Shown piece after piece: positions 24,634-32,512 of a stretch of 64,000 nucleotides of DNA. Under the pieces are notes generated by a model. It was not told where the DNA came from, did not search any database, and worked only from the letters and a program-made list of their open reading frames with translations. The translations under genes and the position numbers were made by a program. Within the stretch, counting starts at the first letter, position 1. Every line of letters begins with the position of its first letter. Source of the stretch: Modestobacter muralis (GTDB lineage Bacteria > Actinomycetota > Actinomycetes > Mycobacteriales > Geodermatophilaceae); NCBI RefSeq assembly GCF_010682105.1, contig NZ_JAAGWH010000033.1, forward strand, positions 62,001-126,000, written 5' to 3'.

Positions 24634-24683
24634 TCCGTGGAAGTGGGTTTTCTGGGTGGTACCCGCTGCATCCGTGCTGCGGG
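24634..24683 (-). promoter_or_regulatory. Candidate CsrA-binding sites in the fliC leader
   Basis: In the fliC 5-prime leader the segment 24683-24662 (minus strand) folds as CCCGCAGC-ACGGAT-GCAGCGGG: five pairs, an A-A mismatch and two pairs, closing a loop that displays ACGGA. A second ACGGA (24638-24634) overlaps the Shine-Dalgarno. One loop site plus one Shine-Dalgarno site is the layout of CsrA repression known from the Bacillus hag leader. csrA is encoded 6 kb away at 30290. Confidence 0.6.
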
Positions 24684-24697
24684 GCGTTGCCTCACCT

Positions 24698-24725
24698 GTA
24701 ACGGCGGGTGCAGGGCGGTCCTTGA
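24698..24725 (-). promoter_or_regulatory. FliA-type promoter of fliC
   Basis: Minus-strand TCAA (24725-24722), a 16-base spacer, and GCCGTTAC (24705-24698) resemble the sigma-28/WhiG promoter (TAAA-N15-GCCGATAA). It is 73 bases upstream of the fliC start, leaving room for the CsrA-type leader. The cognate sigma factor gene fliA is nearby. The remainder of the 304-base gap 24626-24929 shows no gene and must also hold the promoter of the divergent glycosyltransferase, which I could not assign. Confidence 0.55.
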
Positions 24726-24929
24726 GCCGAAGCGGAGAAGTTTTCTCGGCTCCTCCCTCCGGGTCAGTCGGAGTCGAGGCGCGGGGGTGCGCGTGGTGCC
24801 ACCCGGACCCGATCGTGCCGATACCCGGACCGATGTCTCCGGCGCCGCCTGGCGCGGGTCCGTCTCGACAGGCAGCAGCTGCGGCCGCCGTCGACGGACC
24901 GGAGCCTGATCCGTGGAGGACCCGTCGAC

Positions 24930-26003
24930 GTGAACGTCCTGATGTGCACCACCGTCTTCACCGGCTCGAAGTACCACCGGATGACCGAACCCGCCCGGGC
25001 CGTGGTGGAGGCCGACCTCGGGATCGACGTCGAGGTCCGCCACGGGATCGCCACCACCATGGTCCAGCGCCCGGGCGAGGCCGAGCTCAGCGTCGGCTCG
25101 GTCGACGCCCGGGGCGCGGACGTCGTCGTGCTGCAGCTGCCCAAGACGGTGGCGATGCTGCAGGTGCTGCGGCTCCTGCAGGCCCAAGGCGTCGCCGTGG
25201 TGGTGGAGATGGACGACCTCTTCTCCGCGGTGCCCTACGGCCACGGCGGCCATGACTCACTGGTGCGCGGCGGCATGGCCAAGCTGGCGCTGGCCTGCGC
25301 CCGGGAGGCCGACCTGGTCACGGTGTCCACGCCCGCCCTGCTGCAGGAGTACGCCCCCCGTGGCCGGGGTGTGGTCGTGCCGAACGCCATCCCGCGCCGG
25401 ATCGCCGCGCTGCCGCCGGCCTACGAACGGGAGCCGGAGACCGTGACCATCGGCTGGACCGGGGCGGTCTCCGTGCACCCCTACGACCTGCAGGTGATGG
25501 AGTCCGGTCTCCAGCAGGCGCTGGAGCGCACCCGCGGGCAGTCCAGGTTCCTCGTGCTGGGGCAGGCGGGGGAGTCGCGCACCCACCTCCGGCTGGCCGA
25601 CGAGCCGGAGGTCCTCCCGTGGGTCCAGGACGTCGACGAGTACGCCGCGCTGGTGGGCGAGACGTTCGACATCGGCATCGCCCCGCTGCGTGACGACCGC
25701 TTCAACGCGTGCAAGAGCTGGCTGAAGGTCCTCGAGTACGCCGCCCGAGGGGTCTACTCCGTGCGGTCCCCGAGCGCGGAGTACGAGCGGCTCGGGTTGG
25801 GTCGGCGAGCGAAGGCCCCCCGCGACTGGGCGACCCTCCTCACCGCCGCCGTGAAGGACCCCGACCGGCGACGGGAGCTCGCCGAGGCCGACCGGACGGC
25901 GGTGCTGGCCGGCCACCTGACCGAGCACACCGCGTCCCGCTGGGCCGACGCCTGGCGGCAGGCCCGGGAGAACCGGACCCGCAGCCAGCGTCTCAGCGCC
26001 TGA
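24930..26003 (+). CDS. Glycosyltransferase (GT4-like), divergent from flagellin
   Basis: A 357-residue cytoplasmic glycosyltransferase with a GT-B look. The N-terminal domain includes DVVVLQLPKTVAMLQVLRLL and VVEMDDLFSAVP. The C-terminal Rossmann domain has TIGWTGAVSVHPYDL and ends in the group-1 donor site pattern FNACKSWLKVLEYAARGV (about residues 255-272). GTG 24930 has GGAGGA upstream. It is the only gene between fliC and fliA and is read away from fliC, so modification of flagellin or another flagellar protein is a reasonable inference. The sugar and acceptor are unknown. A strong terminator follows. Confidence 0.8.
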   Translation: MNVLMCTTVFTGSKYHRMTEPARAVVEADLGIDVEVRHGIATTMVQRPGEAELSVGSVDARGADVVVLQLPKTVAMLQVLRLLQAQGVAVVVEMDDLFSAVPYGHGGHDSLVRGGMAKLALACAREADLVTVSTPALLQEYAPRGRGVVVPNAIPRRIAALPPAYEREPETVTIGWTGAVSVHPYDLQVMESGLQQALERTRGQSRFLVLGQAGESRTHLRLADEPEVLPWVQDVDEYAALVGETFDIGIAPLRDDRFNACKSWLKVLEYAARGVYSVRSPSAEYERLGLGRRAKAPRDWATLLTAAVKDPDRRRELAEADRTAVLAGHLTEHTASRWADAWRQARENRTRSQRLSA

Positions 26004-26005
26004 CG

Positions 26006-26068
26006 GCACGACGACGACGAAGGCCCTCTCGCCCGCACCGGGGGAGAGGGCCTTCGTCGTCGTCGTGC
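26006..26068 (+). terminator. 25-bp-stem terminator after the glycosyltransferase
   Basis: Arms 26006-26030 and 26044-26068 pair perfectly over 25 bases around a 13-base loop, immediately after the stop at 26003. The stem sides contain ACG/CGT triplet runs. It separates the plus-strand glycosyltransferase from the convergent fliA gene. Confidence 0.8.
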
Positions 26069-26090
26069 CCGGGCTGGATCCGGACGTGCG

Positions 26091-26128
26091 CGGGCCCCCG
26101 GCCGACGTCGCCGTCGGCCGGGGGCCCG
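26091..26128 (-). terminator. Terminator after fliA
   Basis: Arms 26091-26107 and 26112-26128 pair over 17 bases with a TCGC loop, 21 bases after the fliA stop on the minus strand. With the preceding hairpin it makes a back-to-back pair between two convergent genes. Confidence 0.75.
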
Positions 26129-26148
26129 GTGGTACGGGGTGCGGGGGC

Positions 26149-27072
26149 TCAGGCAGACTGCACGGCCGCGTCCCGCTCGGGGAGGATCCAGCGCTGCCGC
26201 GAGCGGGGCCGCGGCTGCGGCACGGTCGCAGCGGGCGGGGCTGCCGCGTCGCGGCCGGCCGACTGCCCGGTGGTCACCCGGTCGACGTAGGCCCGCTGCT
26301 GGTTGCGGGCCCGCACCCCGCCGGTGGGGGGCACGACGGTGCCGTCCCAGATCTCGCTCATGGCGGCGTGCAGCAGGGTCAGCGCCCGAGCCCGCATCTG
26401 CGAGACCCGCGACAGGGTGACCCCGAGGGAGTCCGCGATGTCGGTCAGCGACTCGTCACCGAAGAAGTTGCGCTCGACGACCTCGTCGAGGCGGTCGGGC
26501 AGTGCCCGGATCGCCTCGTGCAGGTGCCGGGCCCGCTCGCCGCGCAGCAGGGCGCGCTCGGGGGAGTCGCCGGTGTCGGGCAGGTCCAGGCTGCCGCCCT
26601 CGGTGCCGGTCTCGGCGTCGATGCTCACCATCACGGCCCGGTGCACGTCGATCTGCAGCGAGTCCAGCTCCGAGCGCGGGACGCCGAGGCTGGTGGCCAG
26701 TTCCTCCCGGGTCGGCGGCCGGCCCAGGGTGAGGGTGAGGGCGTCGGCGGCGGCGTCGGTGCGCCGCGCCGCGGCCCGCACCGACCGGCTCGCCCAGTCG
26801 CCGGAGCGGAGCTCGTCGAGGACGGCGCCCTGCAGGCGGGGGAGGGCGTAGGTGGCGAACGTGGCACCGGCGTCCGGGTCGAAGCGCCGGGCGACCTCGA
26901 CCAGCGCGATGCTCGCGCAGGAGAGCAGGTCGTCCCGGCTCACGTGGCTGGGCAGGGAGATGCGGGAGGCCACCGCGTTCACCGCGAACTGAGCCAGCGG
27001 GAGATGGGTGGTCACCAGCGCGTCGACGTCGGTCGGTCGGCGGTCGAGCACGGCGGAGCGGGCTGGGGTCAC
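26149..27072 (-). CDS. fliA: RNA polymerase sigma factor FliA (sigma-28/WhiG family)
   Basis: Motility sigma factor that transcribes late flagellar genes. From GTG 27072 (GAGGAC upstream) the product is about 307 residues. Region 2 reads LPLAQFAVNAVASRISLP, DDLLSCASIALVEVARRFDP then FATYALPRLQGAVLDELRSGDW. Region 3 has ADALTLTLGRPPTREELATSLG, and region 4 has LPDRLDEVVERNFFGDESLTDIADSLGVTLSRVSQMRARAL, each shown only in part. A Pro/Arg-rich C-terminal tail of ~50 residues is unusual. No flgM anti-sigma gene is seen in the window. The open frame continues to 27492 but the extension is not sigma-like. Confidence 0.93.
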   Translation of the reverse strand: MTPARSAVLDRRPTDVDALVTTHLPLAQFAVNAVASRISLPSHVSRDDLLSCASIALVEVARRFDPDAGATFATYALPRLQGAVLDELRSGDWASRSVRAAARRTDAAADALTLTLGRPPTREELATSLGVPRSELDSLQIDVHRAVMVSIDAETGTEGGSLDLPDTGDSPERALLRGERARHLHEAIRALPDRLDEVVERNFFGDESLTDIADSLGVTLSRVSQMRARALTLLHAAMSEIWDGTVVPPTGGVRARNQQRAYVDRVTTGQSAGRDAAAPPAATVPQPRPRSRQRWILPERDAAVQSA

Positions 27073-27146
27073 GGCTCTGTCCTCGGCTGTCCCGGGCCTG
27101 GACGAGACCGGGCTGCGCCACATTTCTCCACCGGGCAGATCTCGAC

Positions 27147-27174
27147 TTGACCACGCCCGGCGCGATGCCGATGC
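27147..27174 (+). promoter_or_regulatory. FliA-type promoter of flgN-flgK-flgL
   Basis: TTGA (27147-27150), a 16-base spacer and GCCGATGC (27167-27174) closely match the sigma-28/WhiG consensus, with the same spacer as the fliC promoter. It is 77 bases upstream of flgN, the first gene of the hook-filament junction operon. The region is also the upstream side of divergent fliA. Confidence 0.6.
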
Positions 27175-27250
27175 CACATCGACAGCGCCCGCCGGACCCG
27201 GTGGGCCCGGCCTGCACCAGGGCTGCACATGACCACGGAAGGCGGCCGGC

Positions 27251-27739
27251 ATGGACCACCAGCACCTGTCGACGTTGCTCTGGCGGGAGCAGGAGCTGCT
27301 CGACCTCCTGCTCTTCAAGGCCGAGGAGAAGCAGTACCTGATCCTCACCGGCAAGAGCCGGTGGCTCGCGCGCATCGCCCACGAGATCGAGGTGGTCCTG
27401 GAGCAGCTGCGGACCCTCGAGGTGGAGCGCGCCGCGGCCACCGAGCAGATCGCCGGCCGGCTCGGCCTGGAGGCCAACCCATCGCTGCGCACCCTCGCGG
27501 ACTGCGCGCCGGCCCCCTGGAACGACCTCTACGCCAAGCACCACGAGGCGCTGCTCGTGCTGGTCTCGGAGCTGCGCGGGCTGTCGGACGCCAACAAGGA
27601 GCTCATCGAGAGCGGCCTGGCGGTCATCAACGACGCGCTCGCGACCAGCCGGCCCGCCGCGTCGGCCGGCACGTACACGCAGTCCGGCCGGGCCTCCGGC
27701 AACGCCTACCGCTCGGTCACCCTGGACGGCTCCCTGTGA
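27251..27739 (+). CDS. flgN: Flagellar chaperone FlgN
   Basis: FlgN escorts the hook-filament junction proteins FlgK and FlgL to the export gate. The 162-residue product is helical with the family feature LWREQELLDLLLFKAEEKQYLIL near the N-terminus (given in part as ELLDLLLFKAEEKQ). An Ala/Ser/Thr tail with YTQSGRASG ends it, as in other FlgN proteins. ATG 27251 has GGAAGG upstream. Placement directly before flgK and flgL supports the call. Confidence 0.9.
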   Translation: MDHQHLSTLLWREQELLDLLLFKAEEKQYLILTGKSRWLARIAHEIEVVLEQLRTLEVERAAATEQIAGRLGLEANPSLRTLADCAPAPWNDLYAKHHEALLVLVSELRGLSDANKELIESGLAVINDALATSRPAASAGTYTQSGRASGNAYRSVTLDGSL

Positions 27740-27797
27740 CCACCGCCCGCCCCGCCGCGTCCCCCACCCGCCAGTCCCACCCCCGCGAGGAGTCGAA

Positions 27798-29210
27798 GTG
27801 AGCACCTTCTCGGGTCTCAACACCGCGACCACCGCCCTCTGGGCCCAGCAGCGCGGCCTGGACGTCACCGGGCAGAACATCGCCAACGTCAACACCCCCG
27901 GCTACACCCGGCAGCGCGCCGAGCTGCAGTCGGTGGGCGGCAACGTCGTCCCGGCGGTCTACGCCACCAGCAACCAGGTCGGCCAGGGCGTCGACGCCGA
28001 CACCGTCATCCGGATCCGGGACGCCTTCCTGGAGGGGCGCGCGCAGCTGGAGAGCGGCGGCACCGCGCGGCTGACGGTCGCCGACGCCACCCTCGCCCAG
28101 GTGGAGCAGGCCTTCCGCGAGCCGGGCACGACCGGCATCCAGGCCAAGCTGACCGCCGTCTACACCGCCTGGCAGGACGTCGCCAACCACCCGAACGACA
28201 ACACCAGCTCCGGTGCCCGCACCGCGGTCCTGCAGTCGACGGCCAGCCTCGTCGGCGAGCTGCGCACCACCAGCGCCACGCTGGACAAGCAGTGGACCCA
28301 GACGCGCGAGAGCCTGGCCGTGCTGTCCGAGGACGTCAACGCCACCGCCGCCTCGATCGCCGACCTCAACACCGCGATCAAGCGCGGCGTCCAGGCCGGC
28401 CTGCCGGTCAACGAGCTGGCGGACAAGCGCGACGGCCTGGTCCTCCAGCTGTCGGCCGCGATCGGCGCGACCTCCCGGCCCGGCGACGACGGCCAGGTCG
28501 ACGTCGTCGTCGCCGGTGCGACGCTCGTCTCGGGCGGCACGTCCGTGGGTCTGGCGTTCCGGGGTGGGCTGGACCGGGCGGCCGCCACCACCGACCCGCC
28601 GCGTTTCGTCACGGACCCGGGCGGCACCACCGTGAACGTGGGCGGCACCGCCGGCGGCAAGACGGCCGCGCTCACCACGACGATCCCCAAGTACCTGACC
28701 CAGCTCGACCAGGTCGCCCAGCGGATCGCCGACGAGTTCAACACCGCCCAGACCGCCGGCTACGACCAGGCCGGCGTCCGTGGGCTGGCGGTCCTGGGCG
28801 GCCCCGGCGGGTCGGCCACGGTCACCGCGGCCACGATCGAGGTGCTGCTCAGCGACCCGGCGCAGCTCGCCGCGGCCACGGTCGGCCCCGGGCCGACCTC
28901 GGACGGCAGCAACGCCGCCGCGATCGGCAAGCTGCAGAACAAGGCGGGCGGGGCGATGAGCGCCTACCGGCAGCTGATCGTGGGCCTGGGCGTCGAGGCG
29001 TCGGTCGCCACCAGCAGCCTGGCCACCCAGGCCGTGGTCAGCAGCCAGGTGGACGCCGCCCGCGACTCGGTCTCCGGGGTCAACCTGGACGAGGAGATGA
29101 CGAACATGATGCAGTTCCAGCACGCCTACTCCGCTGCCGCACGCATGATCACCACCATCGACGAGACGCTCGACGTGCTGATCAACCGCACCGGCCGCGT
29201 GGGGCTGTGA
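27798..29210 (+). CDS. flgK: Flagellar hook-associated protein FlgK
   Basis: FlgK (HAP1) is the first hook-filament junction protein. The 470-residue protein carries the N-terminal rod/hook signature GQNIANVNTPGYTRQR (about residues 28-43), followed by the FlgK-specific QVGQGVDADTVIRIRDAFLE. The C-terminal helix reads SVSGVNLDEEMTNMMQFQHAYSAAARMI (in part). Start GTG 27798 has GAGGAG 9 bases upstream. flgL follows after 4 bases. Confidence 0.96.
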   Translation: MSTFSGLNTATTALWAQQRGLDVTGQNIANVNTPGYTRQRAELQSVGGNVVPAVYATSNQVGQGVDADTVIRIRDAFLEGRAQLESGGTARLTVADATLAQVEQAFREPGTTGIQAKLTAVYTAWQDVANHPNDNTSSGARTAVLQSTASLVGELRTTSATLDKQWTQTRESLAVLSEDVNATAASIADLNTAIKRGVQAGLPVNELADKRDGLVLQLSAAIGATSRPGDDGQVDVVVAGATLVSGGTSVGLAFRGGLDRAAATTDPPRFVTDPGGTTVNVGGTAGGKTAALTTTIPKYLTQLDQVAQRIADEFNTAQTAGYDQAGVRGLAVLGGPGGSATVTAATIEVLLSDPAQLAAATVGPGPTSDGSNAAAIGKLQNKAGGAMSAYRQLIVGLGVEASVATSSLATQAVVSSQVDAARDSVSGVNLDEEMTNMMQFQHAYSAAARMITTIDETLDVLINRTGRVGL

Positions 29211-29214
29211 CCTG

Positions 29215-30147
29215 ATGCGGATCACCCAGCGCTCGATCGCGCTCACCAGCCTGCAGGGCCTCAACCGCAACATGGAGGCCATCGGCAAGCTGCAGCAGCA
29301 GCTGACGTCGGGGCGGTCGATCAACAAGCCCTCCGACGACCCGACCGGCACCAACACGGCCATGCAGACCCGCCAGGAGCTCGCCGGTGCCATGCAGCAC
29401 GCGCGCAACATCTCCGACGGGATCAGCGTCCTCAACGCCACGGACTCGGTCCTGCAGAGCATGATCGCCCAGGTCCACACCGCCAAGGAGCGCGCGCTCA
29501 GCGGGACCAACAGCGGGTCGATGTCCGACGCCGGCCGCGCGGCCGTCGCCGCCGAGCTCACCGGCATCCGGGAGAGCCTGCTCGGCCAGGCCAACACGGT
29601 CGTGCAGGGTCACCCGCTGTTCGGCGGGGTCACCAGCGGCACGACCGCCTACGACGTGACCACCGGTGCCTACCAGGGCTTCCGGGCTCCCGCGGGCCCG
29701 GCGGACACCGCGGTCATGGTGACCCGGCAGGTGTCCGACGCCGAGGCCGTCCGCGTGGACATCACCGGGCCGGAGGCCTTCGGCGTCACCTCGGCGGCCG
29801 GCGTCACCCCGGCGACGCGGGACCTCTTCACGATCATCGGCGACCTGGCCGACAACGTGGTGAACGACCCGGCCGCGGTGGCCGCCGACCTCGACGCGCT
29901 GGACGCCGCGCTCAACTCGATGCTGACGGCCGCCACGGACATCGGCAGCCGGACCAACCGGATCGAGACGGCCAAGCAGGTCAACAGCGACCTCCAGCTG
30001 ACGCTGACCACCCGCTCGGGCGAGATAGAGAACATCGACCTGGCCAAGACGATCATGAACCTGGAGATGCAGCGGACCGGCTACCAGGCCGCGCTGGGCG
30101 CCACGGCCAAGGCCATCCAGCCCACTCTGCTGGACTTCCTCCGCTGA
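29215..30147 (+). CDS. flgL: Flagellar hook-associated protein FlgL
   Basis: FlgL (HAP3) joins FlgK to the filament and is flagellin-like. The 310-residue protein starts MRITQRSIALTSLQGLNRNM, then has LQQQLTSGRSINKPSDDPTG, the flagellin/FlgL N-terminal motif. The C-terminal helix contains TRSGEIENIDLAKTIMNLEM and the terminal LLDFLR. It is last in the flgN-flgK-flgL operon and a terminator follows. Confidence 0.95.
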   Translation: MRITQRSIALTSLQGLNRNMEAIGKLQQQLTSGRSINKPSDDPTGTNTAMQTRQELAGAMQHARNISDGISVLNATDSVLQSMIAQVHTAKERALSGTNSGSMSDAGRAAVAAELTGIRESLLGQANTVVQGHPLFGGVTSGTTAYDVTTGAYQGFRAPAGPADTAVMVTRQVSDAEAVRVDITGPEAFGVTSAAGVTPATRDLFTIIGDLADNVVNDPAAVAADLDALDAALNSMLTAATDIGSRTNRIETAKQVNSDLQLTLTTRSGEIENIDLAKTIMNLEMQRTGYQAALGATAKAIQPTLLDFLR

Positions 30148-30197
30148 TCGCCGCCAGGGGCGCCCGTTTCGCGCCCGCCCCTGCCGAGAAGAGTGTC

Positions 30198-30226
30198 AGG
30201 ACCGCACCACCCGGTGGTGCGGTCCT
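30198..30226 (+). terminator. Terminator after flgL
   Basis: Arms 30198-30211 and 30213-30226 are complementary around a single central base (12 pairs with a 5-base loop in practice), 51 bases after the flgL stop. It would end the flgN-K-L message before csrA. Confidence 0.7.
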
Positions 30227-30289
30227 GCGTCCCGCCGCAGCGGCGGGGCATGCCACGGATGGCCCACACGAACCCATGGAGGGGTACCC

Positions 30290-30541
30290 ATGCTCACTCT
30301 CACCCGCAGCGTCGGCGAGAGCATCCGGATCGGCGAGGACATCGAGGTCTATGTCGTCGAGGTGCGCGGCGGCACCGTGCGGCTGGGCTTCAAGGCCCCC
30401 CGCGAGGTCGCCATCCACCGCGAAGAGGTCTACCGCCAGATCGCCGAGGCGAACAGCCTGGCGGCCGAGGTGGCAGCCGACGCGCTGGGTGCCTTGGCAG
30501 CATTCGCACCATCCCTAGAGCGCTCGACTAGCAAAGAGTGA
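30290..30541 (+). CDS. csrA: Carbon storage regulator CsrA
   Basis: CsrA is an RNA-binding dimer that represses translation by covering GGA motifs at ribosome sites; in Gram-positives a main target is flagellin mRNA. The 83-residue protein begins MLTLTRSVGESIRIGEDIEV and contains VRGGTVRLGFKAPREVAIHREEVYRQI, both diagnostic. It has a slightly longer Ala-rich C-terminal helix than usual. ATG 30290 has GGAGGGG upstream; that site (ATGGAGG) could itself be a CsrA target. fliW, which normally lies beside csrA and antagonises it, is absent from this window. Confidence 0.95.
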   Translation: MLTLTRSVGESIRIGEDIEVYVVEVRGGTVRLGFKAPREVAIHREEVYRQIAEANSLAAEVAADALGALAAFAPSLERSTSKE

Positions 30542-30680
30542 CATAGCCGTGACCTGTTCCGCTCAATAGTCGTTCACCTCAGTTGTCACACTGGCACCAG
30601 GACGGCGAGTCTCGCCGTCGGACCGTCTCTGACTGCGCAACTCTTCCCCCACAGCGCCACCGCTACTGGGGGAGATCGAC

Positions 30681-31280
30681 ATGGCACTCAGCGCACTCGC
30701 ACCGAACACGACCGCCGGCATCGACCTGCGGATCGACCCGTCTGCTGCCGACGGCCTGCGCCTCGTCGAGGCCGTCGGCAGCGACGTGGACGCGGTCGGC
30801 CCTGCCTGCGCGGAGTCCGCCGACACGACCTGGTCCGAGACCGTGGTCGTCCACGTCCAGCTGCGCCCCCGGCGCACGGGCACCCGCCGCTGCCTGGCCG
30901 CGCTCACCGCGCTGGCCGCCCGGCACGAGCAGGTCTCCTTCTCCCTGACCGGCCTGTCCGGCGACGACCGCGTCGTCCGGGTCACCGTCGGCGTCGAGCT
31001 CGGCCCGCGTGAGCTGATCGCCAAGTTCTCCGACGAGGCCCAGACCGCCTACGCCTTCGTCGACGGTCTCTTCACCGACCTCTACGACTTCATGCCGGTG
31101 TACGTCGCCGAGCCCAGCGCCGTCGAGCGCAGCGCCGCCGCCGGCGTCCTCGAGGCAGCCGTCGCCCCCCGCGCCGCCGACCCGCTCGCCGTCGCCCCCC
31201 GCGCTGTCGCCCCGCGCATCCCCTCGCCGCGCACGCCCGTCGGCGAGTCGCTGCGCCACGCCGTGCCCGTGCCCGCCTGA
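30681..31280 (+). CDS. Uncharacterised protein downstream of csrA
   Basis: A 199-residue protein I do not recognise. The first ~145 residues look like a compact alpha/beta domain (GIDLRIDPSAADGLRLVEAV, TVVVHVQLRPRRTGTRRCLAAL, VSFSLTGLSGDDRVVRVTVGVE), each part without known motif. The last ~55 are a Pro/Ala/Arg/Val tail with imperfect VAPRA repeats. ATG 30681 has GGGGGAG at good spacing. The gap 30542-30680 from csrA contains a small dyad (30601-30619) and otherwise nothing I can name. Codon and base use match the neighbours. Confidence 0.6.
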   Translation: MALSALAPNTTAGIDLRIDPSAADGLRLVEAVGSDVDAVGPACAESADTTWSETVVVHVQLRPRRTGTRRCLAALTALAARHEQVSFSLTGLSGDDRVVRVTVGVELGPRELIAKFSDEAQTAYAFVDGLFTDLYDFMPVYVAEPSAVERSAAAGVLEAAVAPRAADPLAVAPRAVAPRIPSPRTPVGESLRHAVPVPA

Positions 31281-31369
31281 TCGACCGCCTCCGGCGCGCC
31301 GCACCGGCTCGCGCCACCGGCTTCTGCACCCTCACCTCTTCCACCTGCACTTCCCCTCAGGAGGACCCG

Positions 31370-32512
31370 GTGTCCGATCTCGTCACCGCCCCGACCGCCG
31401 CCCCGACGACGTCCACCCGCCCCGCGGGGCTCGCCCCGGCGAGCGCCCCCGAGGAGCGCCGCACCCGCGAGCCGCTGGTCTTCGGTGGCGTGCCCGAGGC
31501 CGACGGCTGGCTGCTGGCCCCCATCACGCCGCGCGACCGGGTGCACTTCCGCACCGACCGGGAACTGCCGCTGGCCGAGTTCCGCGCCGCCTTCCCCGCC
31601 GACGTGACGGTCACCTACGACGAGGGGGACGGGCTCTACCGGGTCGACGGCACGCCGGGCACCGGTGACGAGATGGCCGCGACGACCCGCGCCTGGTGCG
31701 CCACCCACGGGTACGCCACCGTCGGGCTGCGCCCGGAGACCGGCGTCCGCCGCCGCGCCCCCCGTGACCTGCCCCCCGCCTTCCTCGACGGGCTGTGCCG
31801 CCACTACTGCCGGGTCAGCCTCAAGCGGCTGCAGCGGAACATGAGCACGATCCGCCTGCACCTGCCCGACAACGACGACGTCGACCAGCAGGTCGCCGAG
31901 TGGGTGCTGAAGGCGGTCTCCCAGTACGACGAGGCCAAGGGCGTGCCGTTCGGCGCGTTTCTCGCCACGCAGCTGTCCAAGTGGGTGCACGACCTCGGGC
32001 GCAACGCCTACGGGCGCACCGCGGCCGACACCGAGAACAAGCAGCAGAAGGCCATCGCCGCCTTCACCGCCGAGCACCAGCGCCGGCCCAGCGAGAAGGA
32101 ACTGGCCGCCTACATGGGCCAGAGCGTCGCCACCCTGCGCCGCAACTCCCAGACCGTCGCCACCCTCAACGGGCTGCGCAACCTGCAGTCGCTGGACGGC
32201 GGGGCCGACGCGGTCGAGTTCGTCGTCCCCGACAGCGCCGAGGTGCCCGACGAGATCATGGGGGAGGCCGAGCAGACCCTGCTCTCCCACGCCCTCACCG
32301 CCGCCTGCGCGCCCGACCCGACGGCCCGCCGCGACCAGCGCGCCGCGCAGCCGAACGTGCTCGGCTGGGCCACCTGGTACCTGACCACCTGGGGTGGGCA
32401 GACCAAGACCCAGCTGTCGGCCGACCTCAACACCTCCGTGCGCAACATGAACGTCCACGCCGACCGCGCGGAGCAGGCGCTCAAGACACGCCTGTCCGAG
32501 CTCGGCGGCTGA
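31370..32512 (+). CDS. Divergent sigma-70-like protein
   Basis: A 380-residue protein. The N-terminal ~140 residues are not recognised. Residues about 165-215 resemble sigma region 2: DDVDQQVAEWVLKAVSQYDE, then AKGVPFGAFLATQLSKWVHDL, like the YDPxKGxxFxxYxxxxIRxxIxDxLR pattern. Residues about 228-277 resemble region 3: FTAEHQRRPSEKELAAYMG and a following NLQSLDGG. The C-terminus (WGGQTKTQLSADLNTSVRNM, then RAEQALKTRLSEL) could be region 4. The -10 binding aromatic cluster is not obvious. GTG 31370 has CAGGAGG upstream. Its position next to csrA and the flagellar genes suggests a regulatory role; this is inference. Confidence 0.55.
   Translation: MSDLVTAPTAAPTTSTRPAGLAPASAPEERRTREPLVFGGVPEADGWLLAPITPRDRVHFRTDRELPLAEFRAAFPADVTVTYDEGDGLYRVDGTPGTGDEMAATTRAWCATHGYATVGLRPETGVRRRAPRDLPPAFLDGLCRHYCRVSLKRLQRNMSTIRLHLPDNDDVDQQVAEWVLKAVSQYDEAKGVPFGAFLATQLSKWVHDLGRNAYGRTAADTENKQQKAIAAFTAEHQRRPSEKELAAYMGQSVATLRRNSQTVATLNGLRNLQSLDGGADAVEFVVPDSAEVPDEIMGEAEQTLLSHALTAACAPDPTARRDQRAAQPNVLGWATWYLTTWGGQTKTQLSADLNTSVRNMNVHADRAEQALKTRLSELGG

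Noticed and set aside
30183-30190. GCCGAGAA as a FliA-type promoter for csrA
   Set aside because: It lies upstream of the flgL terminator (30198-30226) and has no fitting -35 element, so it would not drive csrA well.
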